64,000 nt of DNA from JAGRGG01 sp965217265 (GTDB lineage Bacteria; Pseudomonadota; Alphaproteobacteria; Geminicoccales; Geminicoccaceae): contig CBDCHP010000018.1 in the NCBI GenBank assembly GCA_965217265.1, positions 434,001 to 498,000 on the forward strand, written 5' to 3'. Made by a program: the position numbers and the translations under genes. Positions within the stretch are counted from its first letter, which is position 1. Each line of letters opens with the position of its first letter. The notes beneath the pieces are model-generated. The model saw only the letters and a program-made list of their open reading frames with translations. It made no database searches and was not told the DNA's origin. This document shows, one piece after another, positions 25,621-34,382 of the stretch.

Positions 25621-25883
25621 GTCTTCCGCTTCTCCGGTTTCGAAGGCCGTGGCGACGGCGGCTGCACCGCCCGCACGTCTGCCGAACCCGGCTATGCCCT
25701 CGAAGGTTGCGTCGTGAACACCCGCAAAATCGTTAAAAGCGCGGCGACGACACGGCGCGGAAAACCTCGAAACCCGGGGCCTCAATCAAGGGTTTAGCCG
25801 CACTCCGATCGCCGCGGCCGCAACCGCACGTTCATTGAGCGGACGATGCCGCGGCTCGCGTCGCGCGCGAGCCGGCGGGGCGA
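25621..25883. promoter_or_regulatory. Region between hutU end and actA, expected to hold the ACIII-caa3 operon promoter
   Basis: This 263-bp stretch precedes the long act-cta operon and follows hutU, both on the minus strand. An open frame continues upstream of the actA GTG but has no family resemblance. No convincing -35/-10 pair was identified. The promoter assignment is by position only. Confidence 0.3.
25852..25874 (-). terminator. GC-rich hairpin after hutU
   Basis: CGGCTCGCG and CGCGAGCCG form a perfect 9-bp stem with a TCGCG loop, ten bases past the hutU stop codon. It has no T tract, so it may act as a pause or rho-assisted end. Confidence 0.4.
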
Positions 25884-27551
25884 TCAGCCCAGGATCGTCG
25901 GCAGGCGCAGGCCCTTCTCGCGGGCGCATTCGATCGCGTCCTCGTAGCCGGCGTCGGCGTGGCGCCAGACGCCCGAGGCCGGGTCGTTCCACAAGACGCG
26001 CTCGATCCGCTTCGCCGCCGCCTCGCTGCCGTCGGCGCAGACCACCATGCCGGCGTGCTGGGAAAAGCCCATGCCGACGCCGCCGCCGTGGTGCAGGCTG
26101 ACCCAGGTGGCGCCCGAGGCGCAGTTGACCAGGGCGTTGAGGAGCGGCCAGTCCGAGACGGCGTCCGAGCCGTCCCGCATCGCCTCGGTCTCGCGGTTGG
26201 GCGACGCGACCGAGCCCCCGTCCAGGTGGTCGCGGCCGATGACGACGGGCGCCTTCAGTTCGCCCGAGGCCACCATCTGATTGAAGGCGAGGCCGAGCCG
26301 GTGCCGGTCGCCGAGCCCCACCCAGCAGATGCGTGCCGGCAGGCCCTGGAACGCGATCCGCTCGCGCGCCATGTCGAGCCACTTGTGCAGGTGCTGGTCG
26401 TCCGGCATCAGCTCCTTCACCTTGGCGTCGGTCTTGTAGATGTCGTCGGGGTCGCCCGACAGCGCCACCCAGCGAAACGGGCCGACGCCGCGGCAGAAGA
26501 GCGGGCGGATGTAGGCCGGGACGAAGCCGGGAAAGGCGAAGGCGTTCTCCAGGCCCTCTTCCTTGGCGACTTGGCGGATGTTGTTGCCGTAGTCGAGCGT
26601 CGGCACGCCCTTGTTCCAGAAGTCGACCATGGCGGCGACGTGGACCTTCATGCTGGCGCGCGCCGCCTTCTCGACCGCCTTCGGCTCGCTCTCGCGCTTG
26701 GCCTGCCACTCGGCCACGCCCCAGCCCTGCGGCAGGTAGCCGTTGATCGGGTCGTGGGCGGAAGTCTGGTCGGTGACGATGTCGGGCCGCACGCCGCGCC
26801 GCACCAGTTCGGGGTAGACGTCGGCGGCGTTGCCGAGCAGCCCGACCGACTTCGCCTCGCCCGCCCGCGTCCAGCGCTCGATCATCGCCAGCGCCTCGTC
26901 GAGGTCCTCGGTCTTCTCGTCGACGTACTTGGTGCGCAGGCGAAAATCGATCGAGTCCGGGTTGCACTCGACCGCGAGGCAGCAGGCACCGGCCATCACG
27001 GCGGCGAGCGGCTGGGCGCCGCCCATGCCGCCGAGGCCGGCCGTGAGGATCCAGCGGCCCTTGAGGTCGCCGTCGTAGTGCTGGCGCCCGGCCTCGACGA
27101 AGGTCTCGTAGGTGCCCTGCACGATGCCTTGGCTGCCGATATAGACCCAAGAGCCGGCCGTCATCTGGCCGTACATCATCAGACCCTTGCGGTCCAATTC
27201 GTTGAAGTGGTCCCAGTTGGCCCAGTGCGGCACGATATTGGAGTTGGCGATCAGGACGCGCGGCGCGTCGGGGTGCGTCTTGACCACCGCCACCGGCCGG
27301 CCGGACTGCACCACCAGCGTCTCGTCGTCCTCCAGCGTCTTGAGGCTGGCGACGATGCGGTCGAAATCGCCCCAACTGCGCGCAGCACGACCGATGCCGC
27401 CGTAGACCACCAATTCGTGCGGGTTCTCGGCCACGTCGGGGTGGAGGTTGTTCATCAGCATCCGAAGCGGCGCCTCGGTCAGCCACGACTTGGCGTTCAG
27501 CCCCGGCCCGGTGGGCGGGTAGACGTCGCGGGTGTTCTTGCGGTCGTGCAT
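25884..27551 (-). CDS. hutU: Urocanate hydratase
   Basis: HutU adds water to urocanate to give 4-imidazolone-5-propionate, using tightly bound NAD as electrophile. The 555 residues are the standard length. Visible signatures are MLMNNLHPDVAENP, GGIGRAARSWGDFDRI, the NAD-binding GLGGMGGAQPLA, and the C-terminal WVSLHHGGGVGMGFSQHAG. It is the last gene of the minus-strand hut run (hutI-hutH-hutG-hutU), 72 bp after hutG. Confidence 0.97.
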   Translation of the reverse strand: MHDRKNTRDVYPPTGPGLNAKSWLTEAPLRMLMNNLHPDVAENPHELVVYGGIGRAARSWGDFDRIVASLKTLEDDETLVVQSGRPVAVVKTHPDAPRVLIANSNIVPHWANWDHFNELDRKGLMMYGQMTAGSWVYIGSQGIVQGTYETFVEAGRQHYDGDLKGRWILTAGLGGMGGAQPLAAVMAGACCLAVECNPDSIDFRLRTKYVDEKTEDLDEALAMIERWTRAGEAKSVGLLGNAADVYPELVRRGVRPDIVTDQTSAHDPINGYLPQGWGVAEWQAKRESEPKAVEKAARASMKVHVAAMVDFWNKGVPTLDYGNNIRQVAKEEGLENAFAFPGFVPAYIRPLFCRGVGPFRWVALSGDPDDIYKTDAKVKELMPDDQHLHKWLDMARERIAFQGLPARICWVGLGDRHRLGLAFNQMVASGELKAPVVIGRDHLDGGSVASPNRETEAMRDGSDAVSDWPLLNALVNCASGATWVSLHHGGGVGMGFSQHAGMVVCADGSEAAAKRIERVLWNDPASGVWRHADAGYEDAIECAREKGLRLPTILG

Positions 27552-27623
27552 CGGTGTCCTCTCAAGCGAGCAGGTGGGCCATCAACGTTTGCGGGTCGGC
27601 TTCGATGCCGGCGGGGGCTAGTC

Positions 27624-28424
27624 TCAGCCATGTCGCAACCCTCCCACCGTCTCGGCGAGCGCCCTCAGCACCTCGCCCAGCACCGGCCGCAGCCGCCCGG
27701 CCCGATCCTCGCGCCAGCCCCAAGGGGGCGCCTCGTCCATGTAGGCCCGCTGCGCCACCTCCATCTGGATGGCGTGGACGCCGGCCCCGGGCCGGCCGTG
27801 GTGCCGCGTCGTCCAGCCGCCCTTGAAGCGCCCGTTCAGCACGCTCTCGAACTTCCCGGCACCGGCGCAGACCCGCGCCGCCGTCGCCTCGATCTCGTTG
27901 GCGCAGGCCGTGCCGCCGTTGGTACCGACGTTGAGGACGGGAAGGACGCCCTCGAACAGGAAGGGGATTAGGGATCGGATCGAGTGGCAGTCGTAGACGA
28001 GCACGATCCCGTGCCGGGCCCGGACGCGCTCGACCTGCTCCGCCAGCGCCGCGTGGTAGGGCGCGTGATACGCCTCGCGCCGCGCCCCGATCTCGTCCGC
28101 CGACGGCGCTTGGCCGTCTCGCCAGATCGGGCGGCCGTCGAAGTCGGTGACGGGGCAGAGCCCGGTCGTGTTCCGGCCGGGGTAGAGCGAGGCGCCGCCC
28201 GGATCGCGGTTGGCGTCGATCACGTAGCGGTGCACGTGGCTGCGCACCACCGTGGCGTCGGGCAAGAGCCCGTCGTAGAGCCGGTCGATGTGCCAGTCGG
28301 TGTCGGCGAGGCCGCGGCCGTTCGCGTCCAGCCGCGCGATCAGGTCGTCCGGCACGAAGGTGCCGCCGTGCGGCTGGCCGAGGATCAAGGGGCCGTCGCC
28401 CTCGACGACGTCGAACGGCCTCAT
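27624..28424 (-). CDS. hutG: N-formylglutamate deformylase
   Basis: HutG releases formate and glutamate from N-formylglutamate, the last step of the five-enzyme histidine route. From ATG at 28424 (overlapping the hutH stop) it has 266 residues. Typical features are GPLILGQPHGGTFVPDDL, DTDWHIDRLYDGL, the metal site VYDCHSIRS and RHHGRPGAGVHAIQMEVAQR. A longer upstream frame is a shadow of hutH. The presence of hutF divergently completes this pathway variant. Confidence 0.94.
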   Translation of the reverse strand: MRPFDVVEGDGPLILGQPHGGTFVPDDLIARLDANGRGLADTDWHIDRLYDGLLPDATVVRSHVHRYVIDANRDPGGASLYPGRNTTGLCPVTDFDGRPIWRDGQAPSADEIGARREAYHAPYHAALAEQVERVRARHGIVLVYDCHSIRSLIPFLFEGVLPVLNVGTNGGTACANEIEATAARVCAGAGKFESVLNGRFKGGWTTRHHGRPGAGVHAIQMEVAQRAYMDEAPPWGWREDRAGRLRPVLGEVLRALAETVGGLRHG

Positions 28425-29959
28425 GCCCCGATCTCCGGCAACGCGACGCCCGCGGCGGCCGTGACCTCGGCGTCGGCGACCAGCCTCGACGCCGCCTCGA
28501 TGTCCGGGGCGAGGACGCGGTCCTGGCGCAGCGCCGCCACGTCCGAGCGCAGGCGCGCGATCACCCGGCCCAGGGGCGCGCTGGTCTGGAGCGGTGCCCG
28601 AAACCCGACGCCCTGCGCGGCGCAGAGGAGTTCCACGCCCAAGACATGGTCCAGGTTCTCGACCATGCGCCCCAGCCGCCTGGCCCCGTGGGCGGCCATC
28701 GAGACGTGGTCCTCCTGGTTGGCCGAGGTCGGCGTCGAGTCGGTCACGCACGGCGTCGCCAGGTGCTTGTTCTCGCTCATCAAGGCGGCCGTCGTCACCT
28801 CGGCGATCATGAAGCCGGAGTTCAGCCCCGGATCGGGGGTCAGGAACGGCGGCAGGTCGAAGTTCAGGCTAGGATCCACCATCAAGGCCACCCGCCGCTG
28901 CGCGATCGCGCCGAGTTCGGCGACGGCGAGTGCCACCATGTCGGCGGCGAAGCCGACGGGCTCGGCGTGGAAGTTGCCGCCCGAGACGATCATGTCGGCC
29001 TCGGTCAGCACGAGCGGGTTGTCGGTCGCGGCGTTGGCCTCGATCACGAGCGTCGACGCCGCTTGGCGGAGCACGTCCATTGCCGCACCCGCCACCTGCG
29101 GCTGGCAGCGGATGCAGTACGGGTCCTGGACGCGGGTGTCGCCGGTCCGGTGGCTCTCGCGGATGGCGCTGCCGTCGAGGAGGTCGCGCATCGCCCGCGC
29201 CGCCTCGATCTGGCCGCGGTGGCCGCGCAACTCGTGGATCTCCGGCTGCAAGGGCGCCGTCGAGCCCATGACGGCGTCGGTCGAGAGCGACGCGACGACG
29301 AGCGAGGCCTGCGCCGCGCGCCAAGCCTCGAAGAGGCCGGCGAGCGCGAAGGCGGTCGAGAACTGCGTCCCGTTGATGAAGGCGAGCCCCTCCTTGGGGC
29401 CGAGCGGGATCGGGCGCAGCCCAGCCTCGGCCAGCGCCTCGGCGCCCGGCAGCACCTCGCCCCGATACTCCGCCGCGCCCTCACCGAGGATGACGGCCGT
29501 CATGTGCGCGAGCGGTGCGAGGTCGCCCGAGGCGCCGACGGAGCCCTGCGCCGGAACGACCGGCGTGACGCCCAGCGCCAGCATGTCCTGTAGAAGCCCG
29601 ATCAGTTCCCAGCGCACGCCGGACGCGCCCCGCCCGAGCGAGAGGAGCTTCAAGGCCATCATCAGCCGGGCGTGGCGGCGCGGGATCGCCCCGCCGACGC
29701 CGCAGCAATGGCTGAGGATGAGGTTGCGCTGCAGCGCCGCCGTGTCGGCGCGGGCGATCTTGACGCTGGCGAGCTTGCCGAAGCCGGTGTTGACGCCGTA
29801 GACCGGCGCGTCGCCGGCGGCGGCGGCGTCGATCCGGCGGGCCGCCGCCTCGACGCCCGCGCGGCAGGCCGGATCGAGCGCCACCGGGGCCTCGCTCCAG
29901 TAGATCTCGGCCAGTTGGTCCAGCGCGACCGCGCCGGGGGCGAGCGTGAGGACGCTCAT
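28421..29959 (-). CDS. hutH: Histidine ammonia-lyase
   Basis: HutH deaminates histidine to urocanate. The 512-residue protein carries the ASG triad at residues 143-145 (GSVGASGDLAPLAHM) that cyclises to the MIO electrophile, plus YGVNTGFGKLAS, the active-site tyrosine region, and QDPYCIRCQPQV. ATG at 29959 overlaps the hutI stop and the gene overlaps hutG, so the four genes should be one transcript. Confidence 0.96.
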   Translation of the reverse strand: MSVLTLAPGAVALDQLAEIYWSEAPVALDPACRAGVEAAARRIDAAAAGDAPVYGVNTGFGKLASVKIARADTAALQRNLILSHCCGVGGAIPRRHARLMMALKLLSLGRGASGVRWELIGLLQDMLALGVTPVVPAQGSVGASGDLAPLAHMTAVILGEGAAEYRGEVLPGAEALAEAGLRPIPLGPKEGLAFINGTQFSTAFALAGLFEAWRAAQASLVVASLSTDAVMGSTAPLQPEIHELRGHRGQIEAARAMRDLLDGSAIRESHRTGDTRVQDPYCIRCQPQVAGAAMDVLRQAASTLVIEANAATDNPLVLTEADMIVSGGNFHAEPVGFAADMVALAVAELGAIAQRRVALMVDPSLNFDLPPFLTPDPGLNSGFMIAEVTTAALMSENKHLATPCVTDSTPTSANQEDHVSMAAHGARRLGRMVENLDHVLGVELLCAAQGVGFRAPLQTSAPLGRVIARLRSDVAALRQDRVLAPDIEAASRLVADAEVTAAAGVALPEIGA

Positions 29960-31191
29960 GCCGGGCCTTCGATGTCTTGGGCAGTATCGTCGGCGAAGAT
30001 GCGGGCGTGGAGCGGGTTGAAGCCGATGCGGTAGGCGAGTTCGGCCGGGTGCTCGACGTCCCAGACCGCCAAGTCGGCGCGCAGGCCGGGCGCGATGACG
30101 CCGGCGTCGAAGAGCCCCAGGGCGCGGGCGGCCTCGCGGGTGACGCCGGCCAGCGCCTCCTCCGGCGTCAGGCGAAACAGCGTGCAGGCCATGTTCATCG
30201 CCAAGAGCGGCGAGGTCAGCGGCGAGGAGCCGGGGTTGGCGTCGGTCGCCACCGCCATCCTTACCCTGTGCCGGCGCAAAAGGTCGATCGGCGGGGCTCG
30301 GCGCTCGCGCAGGGTGTAGAAGGCGCCGGGCAGGATGACGGCGACCGTGTCGGCCGCGGCCATCGCCCGCACGCCGTCCTCGTCGAGATATTCGAGGTGG
30401 TCGGCCGAGAGCGCGCCGTAACCGGCGGCGAGCTTGGCGCCGCCGAGGTTCGAGAGCTGCTCGGCGTGGAGCTTCACCCGCAAGTCGAGCCCCCTCGCCG
30501 CGTCGAACACGCGCCCGATCTGCGCCGGCGTGAAGGCGATCCCCTCGCAAAAGCCGTCGACCGCGTCGACCAGCCCGGCTTCGTGCGCGGCGCGCAAGGT
30601 GGGGATGCACACCTCGTCGATGTAGGCGTCGGCACGACCCTTAAACTCCGGCGGCACGGCGTGGGCGCCGAGGTAGGTCGTCCTGACCCGCACCGGGCGC
30701 GCCCCGGCGATGCGGCGGGCGGCCTGGAGCATCCGCAACTCGGTCTCGGCCTCAAGGCCGTAGCCCGACTTCACCTCGATCGTGGCGACCCCCTCGGCAA
30801 TCAGCGCGTCGGCGCGAGTCAAGGCATCCGCCAGGAGCGCGTCCTCGCTCGAAGCACGGGTGGCGGTGACGGTCGAGACGATCCCGCCCCCTGCGCGCGC
30901 GACCTCTTCGTAGCTCGCCCCTTCCAGGCGCATCTCGAACTCGCGCGCCCGGTTGCCGCCGGCGATCAGGTGCGTGTGGCAGTCGATCGGCGCCGGCGTG
31001 ACGAGCCGTCCGCCCAGGTCCCTCGCCTCGAAGCGCGCGAATTCGCCCGGCAGGTCGGCGCGGCCGCCGACCCAGGCGACGACGCCGTCACGAACCGCCA
31101 CGGCCGCGTCCTCGATCAGGCCGTAGGGCGCGCCGTTCGGGTCGAGCGTCGCGACCCGCGCGTTGTCCAGAAGGAAATCCCCCTCGCCCAC
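29956..31191 (-). CDS. hutI: Imidazolonepropionase
   Basis: HutI opens imidazolone propionate to formiminoglutamate. From GTG at 31191, with GGGGGGA upstream, it has 411 residues. Metal and substrate motifs of the amidohydrolase fold are DCHTHLIAGGNR, KLHAEQLSNLGG, SADHLEYLDEDG and ATDANPGSSPL. It is first in the minus-strand hut run and divergent from hutF. The 77-bp gap between them holds the probable HutC site. Confidence 0.95.
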   Translation of the reverse strand: MGEGDFLLDNARVATLDPNGAPYGLIEDAAVAVRDGVVAWVGGRADLPGEFARFEARDLGGRLVTPAPIDCHTHLIAGGNRAREFEMRLEGASYEEVARAGGGIVSTVTATRASSEDALLADALTRADALIAEGVATIEVKSGYGLEAETELRMLQAARRIAGARPVRVRTTYLGAHAVPPEFKGRADAYIDEVCIPTLRAAHEAGLVDAVDGFCEGIAFTPAQIGRVFDAARGLDLRVKLHAEQLSNLGGAKLAAGYGALSADHLEYLDEDGVRAMAAADTVAVILPGAFYTLRERRAPPIDLLRRHRVRMAVATDANPGSSPLTSPLLAMNMACTLFRLTPEEALAGVTREAARALGLFDAGVIAPGLRADLAVWDVEHPAELAYRIGFNPLHARIFADDTAQDIEGPA

Positions 31192-31246
31192 AGCATCCCC
31201 CCATAATCTTGTTGCTGCCCTAGGACATACATGCTTAACGGGTTTA

Positions 31247-31257
31247 TGTCTATACAT
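31247..31257. promoter_or_regulatory. Probable HutC operator between hutI and hutF
   Basis: TGTCTATACAT fits the yGTMTAKACNy consensus of the HutC branch of GntR repressors at every defined position. It lies 12 bases before the hutF start, close to the AAGGAGG ribosome site, so bound HutC would block hutF and probably the divergent hutI promoter. A similar but imperfect ATACATG-containing sequence lies at 31221-31233. Confidence 0.65.
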
Positions 31258-31268
31258 AAGGAGGCGCC

Positions 31269-32633
31269 ATGAGCACGATCCACGCGAAGCGGGCCCGGCT
31301 CCCGGACGGTTGGGCGCGCGGGCTGCGCCTGACGATCGAGGACGGCACGATCGCGGCGCTGGCAACGGACGCCGCCCCCGCCGCCGGCGACGTGCGGGTC
31401 GATACGCTGTTGCCGGCGCTGGGCAACCTGCACAGCCACGCCTTCCAGCGCGCCATGGCAGGCATGACCGAGTTTCGTGCCGAGGGGCGCGACAACTTTT
31501 GGACGTGGCGGGAACTGATGTACCGCTTCCTCGACCGGCTTAACCCCGAGCAGATGCAAGCCATCGCGGCGCTGGCCTTCATGGAGATGCAAGAGGCGGG
31601 TTTCGCCGCCGTGGGCGAGTTCCACTACGTCCACCACCAACCGGGCGGCGCCGCCTACGATGACGTGGGCGAACTCTCCAAGCGCGTCTTCGCCGCCGCC
31701 GACCTCACCGGGATCGGCCTCACCCACCTGCCGGTGCTCTACACTTACGGCGGCGCCGGCCGGGCGCCGCTCGCGGGCGGGCAGGCACGGTTCGGCAACG
31801 ACGTGGCGTCGTTCCTCGACCTCGTGGCGGCGGCCAAGGACGGGCTCGAACCGCTGCCGCCGGACGCCCGCGTCGGCATCGCCCCCCACTCGCTGCGCGC
31901 CACGGCGCCCGAGGACTTGCAAGAAGTGCTCGCCGCTAAAGTGGGCGGGCCGATCCACGTCCACGTCGCCGAGCAGCCCAAGGAAGTGGCGGACATCGAG
32001 GCGTGGCTCGGCGCCCGGCCCGTCGCGTGGCTGCTGGAGAACGTCGCGGTGGACGCGACCTGGTGCCTGATCCACGCGACGCACATGACGAGGACCGAGA
32101 CCGCCGCGATGGCGCGCTCGGGCGCGGTCGCGGGCCTGTGCCCGATCACCGAGGCCAACCTCGGCGACGGCCCGTTCAACGGGCCGGACTACTTGGGCGC
32201 CGGCGGCGCGTTCGGCGTCGGCTCGGACTCCAACGTGCGCGTCTCGATGGTGGAGGAGTTGCGGACACTCGAATACTCCCAGCGCCTGCGCGACCTCGCG
32301 CGCAACGTGCTGTGCGTCGGCGAGGGCTCGATCGGCGCCGGCCTCTACCTCGCCGCCGCGCGGGGCGGGGCGCAGGCGCTCGGGCGAGAGTCCGGCGCCA
32401 TCGCCGAGGGGCGCCTCGCCGATCTCGTCGCCGTCGACGGCACCGCGCCGGCACTCTGCGCGCTCGACGGCGACCGGCTCCTCGACGGGCTGGTCTTCGC
32501 CGCAAGCGACGCGGTGGTGCGCAACGTCTGGTCGGCGGGCCGCCACCGCGTGCAGGGCGGTCGCCACGTCGCGCGCGATCGGATCGTCGCCGACTACCGC
32601 GCCGCGATGTCCTCGCTGCTGGCGTCGTTGTGA
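31269..32633 (+). CDS. hutF: Formimidoylglutamate deiminase
   Basis: HutF deiminates N-formimino-glutamate to N-formylglutamate, the substrate of HutG. The 454-residue amidohydrolase has GNLHSHAFQRAMAGMTEFR, GEFHYVHHQPGG, HVHVAEQPKEV, LIHATHMT and GSDSNVRVSMVEELR, giving the zinc ligands and substrate arginine region. AAGGAGG stands seven bases before the ATG. It is transcribed away from hutIHGU. Confidence 0.95.
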   Translation: MSTIHAKRARLPDGWARGLRLTIEDGTIAALATDAAPAAGDVRVDTLLPALGNLHSHAFQRAMAGMTEFRAEGRDNFWTWRELMYRFLDRLNPEQMQAIAALAFMEMQEAGFAAVGEFHYVHHQPGGAAYDDVGELSKRVFAAADLTGIGLTHLPVLYTYGGAGRAPLAGGQARFGNDVASFLDLVAAAKDGLEPLPPDARVGIAPHSLRATAPEDLQEVLAAKVGGPIHVHVAEQPKEVADIEAWLGARPVAWLLENVAVDATWCLIHATHMTRTETAAMARSGAVAGLCPITEANLGDGPFNGPDYLGAGGAFGVGSDSNVRVSMVEELRTLEYSQRLRDLARNVLCVGEGSIGAGLYLAAARGGAQALGRESGAIAEGRLADLVAVDGTAPALCALDGDRLLDGLVFAASDAVVRNVWSAGRHRVQGGRHVARDRIVADYRAAMSSLLASL

Positions 32634-33063
32634 GGCGGGCCGTGAACCGGGGGGAGGTCGAGCCGCAGCGCCCGCGCATCCGGGACAGCCGGATCCGCGC
32701 CCGTCAGCGGACGCACGCGCCCCGCGATGCGCGAGGGATCGAAGATGAGGTCGAGGTATGCGCACGAAGCCTTCGAGCAGCCGCCCCTCGACCGCCAGGT
32801 CGCCCGAGAAGGCCACCGGGACGCCCGGCACGGCCCGGATCGGCCCCGTTCGCGCGTCCAGGACCATGCCGGCGCCCGCGACGACCGTGAGGAAGCGCGC
32901 AAGGCCGGGGAAGCGCGGAGAACGGGCCGTCGCGATCGACGTCGGCGAGGCTCAGCCGCCAGACGGGGGCGTCCCCTCGATCAAGCCGGGCGATCTCGCG
33001 GGTGACGCCGCCGCCGTTCTTCCAGGTGACGGATGCCAGCCTGTCGGGTGCGATCACGCGCAC
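32594..33063 (-). pseudogene. hutD: Frameshifted hutD (HutD/Ves family)
   Basis: Three frames each hold part of a HutD protein. Frame one, from about GTG 33063, gives VRVIAPDRLASVTWKNGGG and then WRLSLADVDRDGPFSALP. A second frame continues GAGMVLDARTGPIRAVPG to DLAVEGRLLEGFVR. A third gives YLDLIFDPSRIAGRVRPL and runs into the hutF 3' end. The breaks are near 32905 and 32765. HutD is a cupin-like protein of the hut regulon with a poorly defined, possibly regulatory role. Sequencing error is less likely with two shifts beside other broken genes. Confidence 0.8.
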
Positions 33064-33069
33064 GCCGCC

Positions 33070-33192
33070 CCGGCCCGGGGCGGCGTGCGCGGCGAGCAGG
33101 CGGTCGTTGTCCGAAGCCGTGCCGATCGTTGCCCGGACGAAGGCGGTGATGCCGGGCTCGCGCCACGCCTTGACGATGATCCCTTCCTCTGA
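33070..33192 (-). pseudogene. 3' remnant of a histidinol-phosphate aminotransferase-like gene
   Basis: EEGIIVKAWREPGITAFVRA followed by TIGTASDNDRLLAAH is the C-terminal block of HisC-type PLP aminotransferases (compare GIIVRP...LRVTIGT..EN). The rest of the gene is missing; upstream sequence does not encode any more of it. It is followed at once by the hutD remnant on the same strand. Assignment rests on a short block recognised by eye. Confidence 0.55.
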
Positions 33193-33261
33193 GGAGCGCC
33201 GCCGCCAGGGCCGGCTGTCGCGCCCGAAGGAGGCGGATTCCCTCCAGGGCCGTGAACGATG

Positions 33262-33299
33262 TTGACAGACCGTCGCGGTCCGAAACATGTATAGTCCTA
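33262..33299 (+). promoter_or_regulatory. Promoter-like and HutC half-site-like sequence before the truncated permease
   Basis: TTGACA at 33262-33267 and TATAGT at 33290-33295 resemble -35 and -10 boxes, but the 22-base spacer is too long. The minus-strand reading GGACTATACATG shares CTATACAT with the operator at 31247 and nearly matches the 31221-31233 sequence. This may be the leftover regulatory region of the histidine transporter. Confidence 0.3.
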
Positions 33300-33309
33300 A
33301 TAAGGCGAA

Positions 33310-33717
33310 TACCACCGCCGGAGCGACCGGCGTCGTCGCGCTCTCGCTCTGCACGGCGGCCTACCAGGCGGAGAACCTGCGCGGCGGCTTCATGAGCGTG
33401 CCCAAGGGGCTCGTCGAGGCCGCCGACATGGTGGGGCTCTCGCCCTGGCGGCAACTGGTGCGCATCCGGGCCCCGATCGCGCTGCGGCTGACCCTGCCGG
33501 CGCTGGTCAACGAGGCGATCTTGATCTTGAAGGCCTCCTCGCTCATCTCCGTCGTCGGCGTCGTCGAACTGACCTGGATGGCGCAGAACCTGGCCGCCAG
33601 CACCTATCGGCCGCTCTTGTTCTACGCGGTCGCGGGGGGCTCTACCTCGTCATCAACTGGCTGGTCGCGGGCGGCGGCTCGCTCGTTGAGCGGACGCTGC
33701 GAAGGGAGCGCGCCTGA
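33310..33717 (+). pseudogene. Amino acid ABC permease gene lacking its 5' part and frameshifted
   Basis: From about 33318 the frame matches the second half of a HisQ/HisM-type permease: LSLCTAAYQAENLRGGFMSV, EAADMVGLSPWRQLVRIRAP and ILKASSLISVVGVVELTWMA. The first hundred or so residues are absent. In the G-run near 33635-33640 the frame breaks; the tail LYLVINWLVAGGGSLVERTL ends at TGA 33715-33717 in another frame. The stop overlaps the next permease start. The upstream binding protein gene is also missing, so a deletion probably removed both. Confidence 0.8.
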
Positions 33718-34382
33718 TGCTGGACGTCGGACTGATCGTCGGGCAGATGCCGGCGATCCTGGCGGCACTCGGGGTGACGCTCGGCGTGTGGCTCGTCTCG
33801 ATGCTCCTGGCGGTGGCCTTGGGCTTTCTCGTCGCCGTCGCAAGGCGCTACGGCCCGAAGCCGCTCGACTGGTTGCTTCGCGCCTACGTCGAGGTCTTTC
33901 GCGGCACGCCGTTCTTGGTGCAGCTCTTCCTCCTCTACTTCGGCGGCCCCTACATCGGCCTGTCGCTGGAGCCAATCCCGGTGGCGCTGCTCGCGATGAC
34001 GGTCTACGGCGGCGCCTACTTCAGCGAGATCTTCCGCGCCGGCTTCGAGGCGGTGCCCGAGGGCCACGTCGAGGCGGCCGAGTGCGTCGGCCTCACCCAG
34101 GCCCAGACGCTGCGCCGCATCGTCGTGCCGGAGATGACGATGCTGGTCCTGCCGCTCTGCGTCAACATGGCGATCGTGCTCTTGAAGGAGACGGCGGTCT
34201 TGTCGATCATCACCGTGCCGGAACTGACCATGGTCATCGGCGTCATCGGTTCGCAGCAATACGCCTTCGTCGAGGCGATGTTCCTGCTCGCCTTGTTCTA
34301 CTGGCTGCTGGTCGAGCTTTGCGGCGCGCTCGGCCGCTGGTCCGAGGCCAAGCTCGCCCGGTTCAGGTTCGCCCAGACATGA
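33717..34382 (+). CDS. Amino acid (probably histidine) ABC transporter permease
   Basis: A 221-residue permease with YVEVFRGTPFLVQLFLLYF, the EAA loop VEAAECVGLTQAQTLRRIVV and about five helices. The ATG overlaps the preceding remnant's stop (TGATG), and its own stop overlaps the ATPase ATG. Location between hut genes and hutC suggests histidine or a histidine-related substrate. The partner permease is broken and no binding protein is present here, so the system may not work as it stands. Confidence 0.88.
   Translation: MLDVGLIVGQMPAILAALGVTLGVWLVSMLLAVALGFLVAVARRYGPKPLDWLLRAYVEVFRGTPFLVQLFLLYFGGPYIGLSLEPIPVALLAMTVYGGAYFSEIFRAGFEAVPEGHVEAAECVGLTQAQTLRRIVVPEMTMLVLPLCVNMAIVLLKETAVLSIITVPELTMVIGVIGSQQYAFVEAMFLLALFYWLLVELCGALGRWSEAKLARFRFAQT

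Noticed and set aside
33262..33295. TTGACA...TATAGT as a full sigma-70 promoter
   Set aside because: The 22-base spacer is outside the usual 16-18 range, so it is listed only as a weak regulatory candidate.
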